DNA of 64,000 nt from Lineus longissimus (lineage: Eukaryota > Nemertea > Pilidiophora > Heteronemertea > Lineidae): assembly GCF_910592395.1 (NCBI RefSeq), contig NC_088317.1:13456001-13520000 (forward strand). Direction: 5' to 3'. Positions 22,301 to 33,013 of this stretch are shown piece after piece; the stretch's first letter is position 1, and every line of letters starts with the position of its first letter. A program made the translations under genes and the position numbers. The notes beneath the pieces are model-generated. The model saw only the letters and a program-made list of their open reading frames with translations, did no database searches and was not told where the DNA came from.

Positions 22301-22560
22301 CTACTTAGGCCTTGATTCTGAAAGTTGTGCCCTAAGCAGCAAAGATATTCCTAAATCACATCCTAAATTTTCAGCTCCATAGCTTGCATATTCTGGCCAG
22401 GGCAGGTCTTTGAATTTGGTGCTGTTGGCTGCAAAATCATGACTTTTTGTCGATTTTGTCCTCTTTCGTCGCTTTGGCACAGTTGTACCACTCTTTGAAA
22501 TGTCTCTCATTTCTCCAAAAATGTCCAGATATGACTTTCCTTTGTTGGAGAGTTGTGGGA
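22301..22560 (-). pseudogene. Possible fragment of a second Harbinger-encoded protein
   Basis: Between MITE copies 2 and 3 a minus-strand frame reads SNKGKSYLDIFGEMRDISKS followed by a basic KRRKRTKSTKS stretch. PIF/Harbinger elements often carry a Myb/SANT-like helper protein. I do not see the diagnostic tryptophans here, so the assignment is a guess from context. Confidence 0.3.
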
Positions 22561-22621
22561 TGTCATGTACATTAGTTTGAAAAAAATCTCAAAATGTTAA
22601 CCCCTGAAATGTACCTTCATT

Positions 22622-23064
22622 GAGACAAGACCACTAATGAATATTCATAGGTTGGAGGGTCGAGGCCTATCAATTAGACGAGTGCATGTTTTTTAGTCTC
22701 AAGTACATATTTGGAGAGGTATTGAAAAAATATTTGCTGTGGCAAGTCTACAGATATAAAGAAATTATTTGATGAAAAAATTAATTTCGAATTTTGCTAA
22801 TTGGGTAATAGGGGGCGTGTTTTGAGTTTTTTCTGCCAGTTGGCTGAAAACAGTGGAAATATCAAAGTCTGTCTAATTTGTCGATTATAAAAAAATTTCC
22901 GTGGTCAATCACCAATTTCCATCGCACCAGTTACTCGCAAGACTAACCCGTATATCATATCCGAATTTCAGTTTCACAACACCACGCGTTCTTTGATGCG
23001 TCGCGGTCAAACATTGACAATTTAACTGCTAAAAGGCTTAAAAAATCAATTGTGGTCTTGTCTC
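22622..23064. mobile_element. 443-bp MITE, copy 3
   Basis: It has the same orientation as copy 2 and nearly the same sequence, and abuts the inner edge of the right Harbinger TIR. Confidence 0.85.
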
Positions 23065-23362
23065 AGGATTTGACAGTTCCCGGGCGCTGCCATTTTGGTA
23101 TCATGTGACTGACTTATAAATCATGTGACCGATCTGCTTGTTGTGATTCGTCGAACTCGCGCAACATTGCTGCAGGTAGCCCCCACACGGTGATTAACTT
23201 CCTCGCGTGTCGAGAAAATATCAAACATGCTAGATCGGCTGCGTCTCGACTCGCGAGGGAAGATACGCAGCAAAAAACGACCCCACACAGTGAGAATTTG
23301 CCTGTCGCAACATGCACGCGTGTCACTTGCATCACGCAAATTTTCACCGTGTGGTGCAGGCT
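23065..23362. repeat. Right Harbinger TIR
   Basis: The inverted partner of 20597-20892. Confidence 0.9.
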
Positions 23363-23425
23363 TTAGACTTCGAGATCTACATTTTCGACAAAGGCCTGGT
23401 GTAAATTACGTACTTGATGAAGGTA
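23363..23425 (+). other. Exon-like segment A
   Basis: Without the Harbinger element, TTTTCTTTCATTAATACAG at 20575-20593 would be the splice acceptor directly before TTAGACTTCG. The segment ends at a donor GAAG|GTAATA. It is open in the phase left by the 18844 exon. It shares ACATTTTCGACAAAGGCC with segment B and part of this with C. Confidence 0.35.
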
Positions 23426-23754
23426 ATATTAATTTCTTCAAATTTGAAACATGACGTTAATGGGGTACCAGCACAACTTCATTGACTGCTACGTGGCGCT
23501 GGTGGTAACTAAGGTATTGCATCGCTCATATCACTTGAAAAAAACATTTACCCTAGTTACGACCAAAGCTGCTTAGCAGAGGGCGATACCTCATCAGGAG
23601 GTGTGAAAGCATTTGTATGAAGTTTTTCAGTTCTCAATGTGTTCAAAACCTTAATTGTGAAATTGTGCACTTCGAATTCAAATTTACGTCACTACGTTAG
23701 TTTGACATCCATTGATGTCACGGTAATTTCACTGTTATGCTGTGCTGCTTTCAG

Positions 23755-23829
23755 GTTTAATGACACGAATGAGTACAAGTACATTACATTTTTCGACGAA
23801 GGCCTTCTGTAATTTCATACGCTTCTTAC
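23755..23829 (+). other. Exon-like segment B, similar to A
   Basis: Acceptor CTGCTTTCAG and donor ACG|GTTAGT bound about 75 nt. It contains ACATTTTTCGACGAAGGCC, one T longer than A, so a shared reading frame is not kept. The transcript could be non-coding. Confidence 0.35.
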
Positions 23830-24038
23830 GGTTAGTATTGATTCATAATTTCTAGTAAAAAAGTTAATTTTGAAAGTGAAAAATATGTTACAATACAATA
23901 GACCTGCAAATACCATATACGCAAGTTTTGAACAAATATCACACATATTCCCCAGTTGACTTGTGATGATATTGATAATGGTGGTGGTGGTGTTATCATG
24001 TACATGGCTTCTAACGTAGTAAATGTTTTCTTTTCAGC

Positions 24039-24109
24039 AACATTCAATAGATTTATTTACTGTATTATCATTTCGACCAAGGCGAATTCGACACTTCAAT
24101 TACACAAGG
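24039..24109 (+). other. Exon-like segment C, similar to A and B
   Basis: Acceptor TTTTCTTTTCAG and donor AAG|GTTAGT. It contains ATCATTTCGACCAAGGC. It is open in the frame set by exon 18844 if A and B are skipped. Confidence 0.35.
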
Positions 24110-24145
24110 TTAGTAACTTTTGTTCACAAAATCCAAATGGAGGCA

Positions 24146-24715
24146 AATACAGAACAATCAAACTTAGTCATTCCAGTCAGTTACTGAAGCACAGTGAAAA
24201 CTGTCGGGAGCAGTGCAACTGATGGCATGTCAAACTTCCAGTGACTGTCCCTGTCCATATATTTCAAGACAGTACAAATCTTGTAATCATTTTGTTTATG
24301 CAATGTACGTTATTATGTATCATTTCAGCACAATCAAACTTACCCATTCCAGTCAGTTACTGAAGCACAGCGAAAACTGTCTGAATTAGTGCTGCTGATG
24401 GCATGTAATTACACTACTACCACTTCCAGTGACAGTCAATGTCCATGTATTTTCAAGTGTGCGAAATTAGTACTCGTCTACTTCTTAGTGTTATTTGAAT
24501 GCAATGTATGTTATAAAAATATTTTTTCAACACTATATCAACATTCTCATTCCTGTCAGTTTCTGAAAATCAGCTAAAGCAATCGCTACCAATGCAGCTG
24601 ATAACAGCAATTCTTTTTGTTCCCAATGCCCATCCATGACAATATATTTCACGCATGTGACAATCATGTAATCGTCCTGTTTTTTGTGTTCTATTCATGC
24701 AATAAATAAATTCAG
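24146..24715 (+). repeat. Tandem repeat of about 185 bp, three diverged copies
   Basis: The block starting ACAATCAAACTTA and CATTCCAGTCAGTTACTGAA recurs at about 24150 and 24332, and in a more diverged form at about 24540. The second copy begins at a good acceptor (TATCATTTCAG), so these may be duplicated terminal exons. Confidence 0.7.
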
Positions 24716-24893
24716 TATTTTCAAATCATTGGTGCTACAAAACTATTCTCATTATAGATTATTCATATTTTATAAAATGCTGTCATGTCAAATTTTGTGT
24801 CCTATAAATCATTATGAAGTCGGCATTTTATATACAACTTTTGTACTCCTCCTAAATAAACATACAAATCTTGTTTTATGTAAACTTTGTATA

Positions 24894-25083
24894 TGTGACC
24901 CGTCACAGCAAAACCAGGCGCATGTCGCTCTGAGCTTGGCAGGTTGAGACGGACTGTTTGTTCATTTATCTATTGTCTGCCTTTTGTAAAATATGAGCAC
25001 ATCAATTTCTTCCATTATCTCCTGGTGTCATTTAGGCTCATCTTCTGTGCGACATGTACCTGGTTTTGCTGTGACGGGTCACA
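24894..25083. mobile_element. 190-bp MITE with TGTGACCCGTCACAGC ends, TA target
   Basis: The ends TGTGACCCGTCACAGCAAAA and its complement form TIRs of about 24 bp, with TA on both sides. TA duplication suggests a Tc1/mariner-type or similar family. It has no coding capacity. Confidence 0.85.
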
Positions 25084-25744
25084 TATTCTATAGATATACA
25101 ACACTCTAATGTCACAATGCCTCTCTCACTCGCTTTTATATAGCAAGATGTATGAATAAACATGACACACCAACTATGTACAAAATTGCTAACAAACTGC
25201 ACCATTTGTCAGTACACCACATGAAATACAGAGATATGTCTTAATTCTAATCTTTCATTAGCGACACCATTTCTTACCCGAGTGCCTCCTTCATTCATTA
25301 TTCATACATCTTTTACTTTAACTCAAGATACCCATCTTTGAATATTTTTAGTATACCAAGTACTACAATGTCAATGTATTGAAGTCATGTTCTTGTAGTG
25401 TTATTGGCTTTCTATTATCTTGTCAAAATACCACTTGGTTCTCGCAAAATCTCAATAAAAACAAATGCTATTGCATGTATTGCATATTCTAACAGCTATC
25501 CACTGTATCGATTTATCCATCATCTGTACTATTTGTCACAAAAATGTTATATTATGTAAATCATATTTCATTACATAATGCACACTGCCAATTACTGCTG
25601 AACCATTCATATGTCATTTAAATAAATAATTTTCAACTTTTTAAAACCGTCTTATAGTACTGTTCTTGTCACTTAGCTGAACCAATTGCTCTATAGCATG
25701 AAATTTCCAGAAATGCCCCAGGGACTGAAAAGTGCTGTTTTAAC

Positions 25745-26010
25745 AGAGAGGTGTCCTAAACTGAGAAGTCGAGTTGAATGGAAACAACCAATTTGGAACC
25801 AAAAACTACTGTCCTTATTAAAGAGGTTGTCCTCAATAGAAAGGTGTCCACAAAAAGTAGGTCCACTGTATATGAAAGTACAAACCCTGGTACATGTAGT
25901 GACATCATCTACTCCTCGATGTGGACACCTGCAAATGCAGCGACAATGTCACATCAGTTATTTAATTCATCGTCCTTTGTGCAGATGGCACCACCCATCA
26001 AGCATGTTGG
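25745..26010. repeat. Diverged duplication, copy 1 (contains MITE-like block)
   Basis: It contains TTGAATGGAAACAACCAATT ... GGTGTCC ... TCCACTGTA and then a segment ending GTCACATCAGTTATTTAATT. The same series recurs at 26150-26365. Confidence 0.6.
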
Positions 26011-26149
26011 TGACGAATAGTGTCGCAGCATTTCGTCACCGAGCTTACACGAAAATGCACTGTCATTCATTCAGCCATATGTGCAAGACTGTAGGGTTGT
26101 TTCCAACCAAAACATGTTCGAAATGTGTCAAGCATTCGGAACACCCAAA

Positions 26150-26365
26150 GACTGATTAGAGAAGTCAAAATTGAATGGAAACAACCAATTTGGGACCAAA
26201 ACCAGTGTCCTTATTGGAAAGGTTGTCTTAAATAGAGAGGTGTCTACTAACGGAGGTTCCACTGTACATAATGTAGGAACCCTGGTTGTGACATTGTCCA
26301 CTCCTCCAGCTGCACACCACCAAATCCACAACAATGTCACACCAGTTATTTAGTTCATCATGCTT
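26150..26365. repeat. Diverged duplication, copy 2
   Basis: The partner of 25745-26010. The first half is also related to the element in 27320-27494. Confidence 0.6.
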
Positions 26366-27094
26366 ATGGTCATTGTACTTTCATCTTATGTAAAATGTAA
26401 CTTTTTACACGGTTTCAATAAACGATTTGTAATTTGTAATTTGTAAATTATAAATTTCACTAATAATTTGACGCCGCCAATTCCACTGGTCTTCGAAATA
26501 CGTAAGCTACACTGTTGACGACTGTGACACTCCTCACAAACCACATTGTGAATCAGACGCCGATAGGCTTGTTCAATTTATACTTAATACATTTGTTGGT
26601 TCCTTTTGTAGTCTTGAATGACCCATCATATTAGACGTTGTCAAGTAGAATCGAAGTGGTATGAGATGTCGAAACGATCATATAGGGTACCATAAGTTCA
26701 GTTGGGCCCGTCCTTATTTTGGGACGAATGGATATGGACGGTGCTTGCATCACTGACTTAAATGGTTGGACTGTGCTTGCGTTTTAACAGAACATATCTA
26801 AAAATGAATTTGGCGCCGAGGTTTCACATCATCTCCTCTTCCTCCAATCCGTCTCGACAAATTCTTTGCAGAAAAATGACAGTGGTATAATTACAACATA
26901 TTGACCTTGATGGGCAATATGTTTTGAAAGACTTTCGGGTGAAGTTAGGTTCGGTTAAGATACGGCCGCGTCAGTAAATACCTTTTTTGTTTGTAACCGG
27001 CGCTAGTTGTTTCCCTTGTAGGGTCAGCGATGAAGCGTGCAGTGGCGTGCTTCGTTTTTTTTCCTCGATTAATTTGCCAAGCTATAAATTTACC

Positions 27095-27301
27095 ATGTCT
27101 ATATTTCAGTCTTTGAAACTTTTTCTCCTCCTGGCCTTGGCCGCTGTTGGCGCCTTTGCCCAAGACGTCACTGAGCTGGACTTCAGCCTTGATGGCAAGA
27201 AGTACACAGAGGCAGTAGCAGACGGCGAGGACCAGCAAGTGGTTGCTGTACCCAGGCAGGGACTCTCTGACCATACTGTCATTATGCACGACTTTGAAAT
27301 G
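27095..27301 (+). CDS. BRICHOS-domain secreted protein, exon 1
   Basis: The exon starts at ATG 27095 with a clear signal peptide (MSIFQSLKLFLLLALAAVGA, cut probably after AFA at residue 22). It gives 69 aa and ends at GAAATG|GTAAGT in phase 0. The segment HTVIMHDFEM leads into the BRICHOS domain, where H-D-F/Y is conserved. Met 27095 is preferred over the longer upstream frame because it begins the signal sequence. BRICHOS domains act as chaperones for aggregation-prone segments in secreted precursors such as gastrokines or invertebrate antimicrobial peptide precursors; which of these applies here is unknown. Confidence 0.7.
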
Positions 27302-27319
27302 GTAAGTAACGAACAAATC

Positions 27320-27494
27320 TACAGAAGAACCTCTATATCGACGACACCCTTGGGACTGACAAGTGGGACTGACAAGTGGTGTCCTTATTAGATAAGTCAA
27401 CTTGAATGGAAACAACCAATTTCGGACCAAAAATAGTGTCCTTGAAGAGGGTGTCCTTAATAGAGAGGCGTCCGCTAAGGAAGGTTCCACTGTA
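27320..27494. mobile_element. Small MITE in BRICHOS intron 1
   Basis: The ends TACAGAAGAACCTCTATA and ...GGTTCCACTGTA are imperfect TIRs. The interior is shared with the repeats at 25.7 and 26.2 kb. Confidence 0.55.
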
Positions 27495-27900
27495 TTTGCT
27501 GTTTACATCAATTACAGCACTCGACATCGACGACAGAAAAACTCCAACGCATTATAGTACTACGAGACAAAAAAGGATTATACACTTTTGATTTTGAATA
27601 ACTCCCACAATCATAGCAATTAAACATTTACCAAATAACGGCCGCACGTACAGTTGAGATCAATATTTTTTGCTCTAGTTAGGTTTGATCTCAATATCCG
27701 CAGTAATTATTGCGCAATCCACACTTTCTTTGTTCGACACTTCAGCTCAGCACCTAAGCAGCTTAAATTTGGTCGGATTGACCACCAATCAAACCCGAGC
27801 AACCAGACCACAGTAATAATGCATCCACTATTATTTAAAGGAAACAAGCTACAGACTTAGAGCTACTCCAACATTCTAGTATTCGTTTCTATTTTTGCAG

Positions 27901-28014
27901 AGGCTGACGGCTTTCAAGGATCTGACCACAGACCGCTGTATCGTCATCCCCATGAACAGCATGTTGACCAGGGTCCGTGGTCTCATCTTCAAGGGCTGAC
28001 GGTCACCTGACGAG
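27901..28014 (+). pseudogene. BRICHOS exon 2 with in-frame TGA
   Basis: The acceptor TATTTTTGCAG and donor GACGAG|GTAAGG bound 114 nt (phase 0 to 0). It encodes RLTAFKDLTTDRCIVIPMNS, the core of BRICHOS with its conserved Cys. A TGA at 27997-27999 stops the frame 15 nt before the donor. A point mutation is the simplest reading because the exon length is a multiple of three. Confidence 0.65.
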
Positions 28015-28117
28015 GTAAGGGTTAAGGACGCACCCGCTGGAAATCGCGGGAATTATTGCTTGTGAGGTCCCAAGAGAGCCGCTACTGCACCAAATACATA
28101 TCACTTTCTCATGGCCG

Positions 28118-28375
28118 AAATAATAATAAAAATAATAATGCTCAGTTCTTTTATAGCGCTTTTCCAGGTTTCCCTGCTCAAAGCGCTTTTGGAATGCCAT
28201 ATTATTTCCCCGGTCTCCAAATAAATCAATCACTGAGGGGTTTCAAGGAGCAACGAGAAGGCGCTCACTTGAACTCGACCAGTTGGGGAACCCAGCAGTT
28301 ACTCGGTCGGGAGTCGAACCCACGCTATTGATCATGAAGCCGATTCTCTTCCCCTGCGCTACCGCGCGCTGCCCC
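28118..28375 (-). mobile_element. tRNA-derived SINE
   Basis: On the minus strand a tRNA-like head carries an A-box-like GGTAGCGCAGGGG (28351-28363) and a perfect B-box GGTTCGACTCC (28310-28320). A body of about 150 bp follows, and the tail ends AAAGCGCTATAAAAG and ATT-rich repeats. The tail resembles the CR1-like LINE 3' ends in this window, the usual arrangement for a SINE that uses a LINE's enzyme. It lies in BRICHOS intron 2. Confidence 0.8.
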
Positions 28376-28984
28376 CATACCTTGTTTATGTCCTTGCTAA
28401 CCAATCCCACCCCTCAACACGGATGCATGCTAATTGCTATCCCCCCCCCCCCCAGAATCTCGGCGAATACACGGTCAAATAAAAAGCCTGCAATGTATCG
28501 CTGATACAAACGCCAGTGATGTCACCTCGGAAAATGATGTTTATTCTGTACCAAGGAGCATTAGCAATGCTTTGGAGCAGGCCCTGCGAACCAGTGTCGC
28601 GGGATTTTAAATGGGTTTGCTGGAAGGGGCGACATTATTCTGGCGTTTTAAAATGCTAACTTAAACTTGCCGTGCTACGGCATATTACGTCATTGTTTTC
28701 CAATGCCAATATTGTCCCTTTAACACAGCATTCCTCGATCAAGACACTTTTCTGACGGTTCAGCGCTAGGTTTTCCATTCCTAATTTCAGAAAAATGATA
28801 CTTATTTCAGAAAAATAAATACCGCGCATTTAGACCAGGGTCCCAGGGGGTCAGGTTAGCTGAAAAGCAACCAATTTTCTCTTTTCTCGTGATGATTGGG
28901 GTACATCATAGAACATGGAAATGTACGTCTGGCATGCAACTGTTGGTGGGTTAGGCTGTGAGGCCTAGGAAAACATGTTGGCTG

Positions 28985-29562
28985 AAATGAGCTAGATCAG
29001 TTTAGAAATGAACCTTTTCAGACAAAGGTCAAAATGTCCTTTATTCACAGATATTATGGATGGGTACTGCCAGACATTTTTAGTGGTGGGGTACCCCCGC
29101 CAGACAGACGTAATTGATGCAAAAAAGTAAGCTAGATCAGCTCAGCAGCAAACTTAATGAAACCCATCGCAAAATGTTCAGCACCACCCTAGGTATCATG
29201 GATGGACAATGCCAGACATTTTCAGTGGTGGGTTGCACCCGCCAGATGCGGCCCCCCAAAACGTCACCCCCCAAAATTAAGCCAGATCAGCTCAGTAGCG
29301 AACCCAATGAAACCCATCGCAAAATGTTCAGCACCACCCCAGGTATCATGAATGGAAATTGCCAGACATTTTCGGTGGTGGGGTACACCCGCCAGATGCC
29401 CCAAAACGTCCCCCCCCCCCCCTCCCCAGAAGTAAGCCAGATCAGCTCAGTAGCGAACCCAATCAAACTCAATGCAATATGTTCAGCACCACCCCAGGTA
29501 TCATGAATGGAAAATGCCAGACATTTTCAGTGGTGGGTTACCCCCGCCAGAGGCTCTGAAAT
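28985..29562 (+). repeat. Tandem repeat of about 145-170 bp, four copies
   Basis: Each unit contains CCAGATCAGCTCAG, AAAATGTTCAGCACCACCC and AATGCCAGACATTTTCAGTG, ending CCCGCCAG. The first copy is the most diverged. A 130-aa ORF runs through the repeats, but its repeated peptide only reflects the array. Confidence 0.85.
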
Positions 29563-30113
29563 AGCTAGTTCCCCTCCCATAAGCTGGACTGGCTCGGAAA
29601 CGAGCAGCCAATAAAGCTAATATGCTCTTAAGTCGCATCACAAAAAAGTGGTGCATCAGAAACATGTTTGCATGGTGGTTTCCTTGTTATCTTAACTGTT
29701 AAGTCTGTCTGCAAGCAAGGACCAAGCATTATTTCCCCTAATTTTTGTTAAGAGTAAGCCAGAGACATCCTGTCTCCCAATGGATTATTGTCTTTTAAGG
29801 GAATAAGGAAAAACTTTGTTCGTAATTTCGACCTATTCTTTTAATGATGAAACCACATTGAACATCAGATTTGTTGATATTATCTTTTTATCAATACCAA
29901 TCGAATTAACCCTCAACTTTGATGCAGACCTTTTTTTCGTGAAAAGGTGGACATAAAGCGCTGCACTGGAAATCAACTCACAGTGGTTATCCGACATGTC
30001 TTGGTGTCATTTAGCGAATGTCTTTGCTGCGTCCCCACCATACTCAGCAAAACTCCTGCTTCCTTGCCATTTATATTACAGCGTATCATTGGTGTTGGGT
30101 AACATTGTTTCAG

Positions 30114-30214
30114 ATTAAACTGCCTAAGAAAATGGATCCAGATAACGCCTCGTCTCTGTCTATTGATCTGCAGGAGGACGCAGTTGCTGACCAGCTGATG
30201 CAGTAACCCAAGAG
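30114..30214 (+). pseudogene. BRICHOS gene exon 3 with frame lesion
   Basis: The acceptor ACATTGTTTCAG and donor AAGAG|GTAGGC bound 101 nt. The frame IKLPKKMDPDNASSLSIDLQ then EDAVADQLMQ fits the region after the BRICHOS core and ends in TAA at 30204. One extra base would both remove the stop and restore phase 0 for exon 4, so a 1-nt deletion (mutation or assembly error) is likely. Confidence 0.55.
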
Positions 30215-30524
30215 GTAGGCAAATTGAACTGATATCACTGGCATCAGCCCCCACCCCCACCCCCCCCCCCCCCGCTAGCTACACCCCTGCTGACTTATCA
30301 TTTAGGTATCTTAAATGTTGTTATAAACATGCATATAATAATTTGACCTCCTGTTACTGCAGTGCTACAGAGCTAAACTCATTTTCTACAAACTTTTGAC
30401 TCTTGAAGCAAGATGCATTTTCAAAATATTGGGTAAATGCTTGAGCAAGACGCTGTCTCTAACTAAATGTATTGGTTATCGGATGATATAAAAAGATTTG
30501 TTCCTTTTCATGCCAATGTAAAAT

Positions 30525-33013
30525 CATTCTTCTTCCAAATGTTTCATCTGTGAAAAATCAACTCAAGAAGATGGCAAACTTAAGACCCTGGGTGCCAATA
30601 CTTGTACAGGAGTGAATGAAAAGTGCAGCTGCCAAGCGTGAAAATCTGAAGAAGGACAAGTATCATGAAATCATTAGAAGAATTTTGGACGGTTGCGTTG
30701 ATGATATAAGGTACCACCCTTCATGTTACAGGCAGTACACAGCTGCAGTAAAGCGTTCCAAAGTGGCATCTAATGATGAAGAACCATCCTGCAAGAAACC
30801 ACGAATTGAGATCATGCAGACACTTTAGTGCTTTGCCTTAATCTGACCAACAGGGTCTCCAGAAAGGAAATTGCGTTTTCTGCGGGAAAAAAAGAAGGAG
30901 AAGAAAGGAAAAGAAGAAGCCCTTCTGAAAATTGCAACAGAATCTGGTTGTGAGAGTCTTGTGCAGTGCGCTGAGCGGTCTGCAAACGATAGATTCAAGA
31001 GTTTGATGCGCAGTGGTAATCTCATTCCCAAAACTTGTTGAGGAAGATATCTGACAAATTTGGTGAGGAGCTCTGTGTAAAACTTGCTGACATGCGAAGG
31101 GGTACCTATCTCTGTCGTGCAACTCTCACTGATGAGCAGGCAAGGGCACATCTTTATGATGATGTCAAGTTGCATGAGGAGAATGAGAAGTTGAGATGGA
31201 CTGCCCTCCACCCACGCTCGCAGATCATGAAATTGCCAAAATCAAAGACTCCTGATCCAGCCACAGTTCAAAATCTTAACGATAGTGGACCAGAATTACC
31301 GAATCAGTTGGATGTCTTTTTCAGAACACTCTTGGGGGTATTGCACCAACTTTTCAGAGTGTACAGAAGGGTGCAATAGATCGCAAGATTACAGCAATGC
31401 CTTCAGACGCCGCTTTCAATGCAACTCGAGGGACTGTAAGACCGTGGAAACACACCGCTATGGGACTTGGTTTGGCATCACTCACCGGATCAAAGTTGTC
31501 CCTACAAATTCTAAATAGGGCAGGGCATAGCATCGGCTACAGCGAGACCAAAGGTCTTGAGACGGAGTTTGCCTATTCTATTGTATCTGATGGGCGCGAT
31601 GCTCCAGATGGCATTTGTCTCCTTCCAGATCGCGCCACTGTCTTGTGTATGGGACAATAAGGACACAAATGTTGAGACTCTGGACGGAAAATCAACACTT
31701 CACAGTCGGGGACACATACCAGAAGGATCGATGATGGGATTCCTCAAGGGTAAATTTTACAATCGCTGCATTCGGAGTTGCTGGCCAATGTCTTGGAGCA
31801 GAAGCTTTATCGACGTTTCCAGGAGGAACTTCCCCGTGAGGAATATCAGGCATTACAAGATGTCATGGAAGCTGTATCCTTAGACCATTGCCAAGCTGAA
31901 GAATGTTGGTCAGATCCTGCCATCACTGGGCATCTTCAAAAGTATGAGGAATTCTTCCACTCAGTCATGAACGGGAACCTTGGGCCAACACCTCATTTCT
32001 TGGTGATCTATGTATTTCTCATCAATCAGCTTCACCGAGAACTCCAAAGATGCATCAAAACAAACGATGTAAATGGTTACATCAATGTATTACCAGCAAT
32101 GCTAGATGTCTTCTTTTCCCTCAATCGACCCACTTATGCCAGGTGGGGAACACTCTTCATGCAAAAGATGTCATCTTCAGTTCCACAGTTGCGTGAACTT
32201 CTTGAGAACGGTGCATTTTTCAGTTAGACGCACCAAGAAGGATTTCAGCAGGTCAGCAGTTGACCTTTCCTTGGAACAGACTATTGACAGAGATGCAGCA
32301 TCAAGCATGAAGGGGATTGTTGCATTCATAAAATCTGAGAACGCCATGAGAAGATAGTCTTTGTCAATGACCCAGAGGGCAATGGCAGTTACAGCGCTAA
32401 AAGCATTTGCTTGGCTTGAAAAAGGAGAAACTGCAACAGCTCAGTGCCGTCCATCCAAGATAAAGAAAGACAACAAACAAATGGCAGATCTCAGTGCAAA
32501 ATTAGGTGAGTTTTGCAATCTATTCAAAGACGATGCTCCAAGCACGTTGGTGAATCTTGCAACCGGACGAGCTGCTAGGAAGGAAACAGAACTGTACACT
32601 GCAAGCAATTATTGTTGGATGCATTTATTTTGTTCTGCATATACAACTTTTGTATTTCAGGAAAATCCACTTGCCAGCAGGAAACGGGTTGCGCCTTACT
32701 CCCACCCTCACGCAGAGCACTGGACATGAAGATCAGAAGAACTCACTTTGTTGCGGTAATGTGGAAACATGCCAACACGGTATCCCCTGAACAAGGGCTG
32801 CTCCCCACTGACAACGGTTGGTGTGTAAAGCGAATCATTTTGCAGCCAACATGGTTTGAAGGACCTGCAATTCCTGATGCATTATCCAAATTCTCTGACA
32901 GTGCCGATGAGGTCAATGACAGTGACAGTGACAGTGACCAGACAATAATTGTTGGGAGTCAGAGCTACGGAATTATGTTTACAACTACATGTAATTCAAG
33001 TCTGGCCCGTTAG
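30525..33013 (+). pseudogene. Nearly complete broken copy of the uncharacterised multicopy family
   Basis: The pieces read in order: CFIC...YHPSCYRQYT zinc-finger-like module (30540-30760), a second CVFCGKK module (about 30872), LRWTALHPRSQIMKLPKS, LASLTGSKLSLQILNRAGHS, DTNVETLDGKSTLHS, HRELQRCIKTNDVNGYINVL, RPTYARWG, VDLSLEQTIDR, LVNLATGRAARKETE, then after a small intron (acceptor TTTTGTATTTCAG at about 32660) MWKHANT, NGWCVKR, WFEGPAIPDAL and an Asp/Ser-rich tail. At least six frameshifts or stops (for example near 30617, 31050, 31378 and 31660) break it. It shares the YARWG, IEQT/IEST and VN.A.GR.A landmarks with 8455-9273. The biochemical role is unknown. It sits in BRICHOS intron 3 on the same strand. 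Confidence 0.7.

Larger units (their letters stand above)
20597..23362. mobile_element. PIF/Harbinger element, non-autonomous, with nested MITEs
   Basis: The termini AGCCCGCACCACACGG... and ...CCGTGTGGTGCAGGCT begin long TIRs of about 296 bp (20597-20892 and 23065-23362). TTA flanks both sides (20594-20596 and 23363-23365), the 3-bp target duplication typical of PIF/Harbinger. The interior holds the N-terminal part of a HARBI1-like transposase, a possible second-protein fragment and three copies of a 443-bp MITE. The catalytic DDE region is absent, so movement would need an enzyme supplied in trans. TIR similarity is high, suggesting a fairly recent insertion. Confidence 0.88.

Noticed and set aside
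27997-27999. TGA in BRICHOS exon 2 as a selenocysteine codon
   Set aside because: BRICHOS proteins are not known selenoproteins, and the other lesions in the same gene favour decay or sequence error.
29114-29506. 130-aa ORF with repeated peptide
   Set aside because: It follows the tandem repeat exactly; no start context or other exons support a protein.
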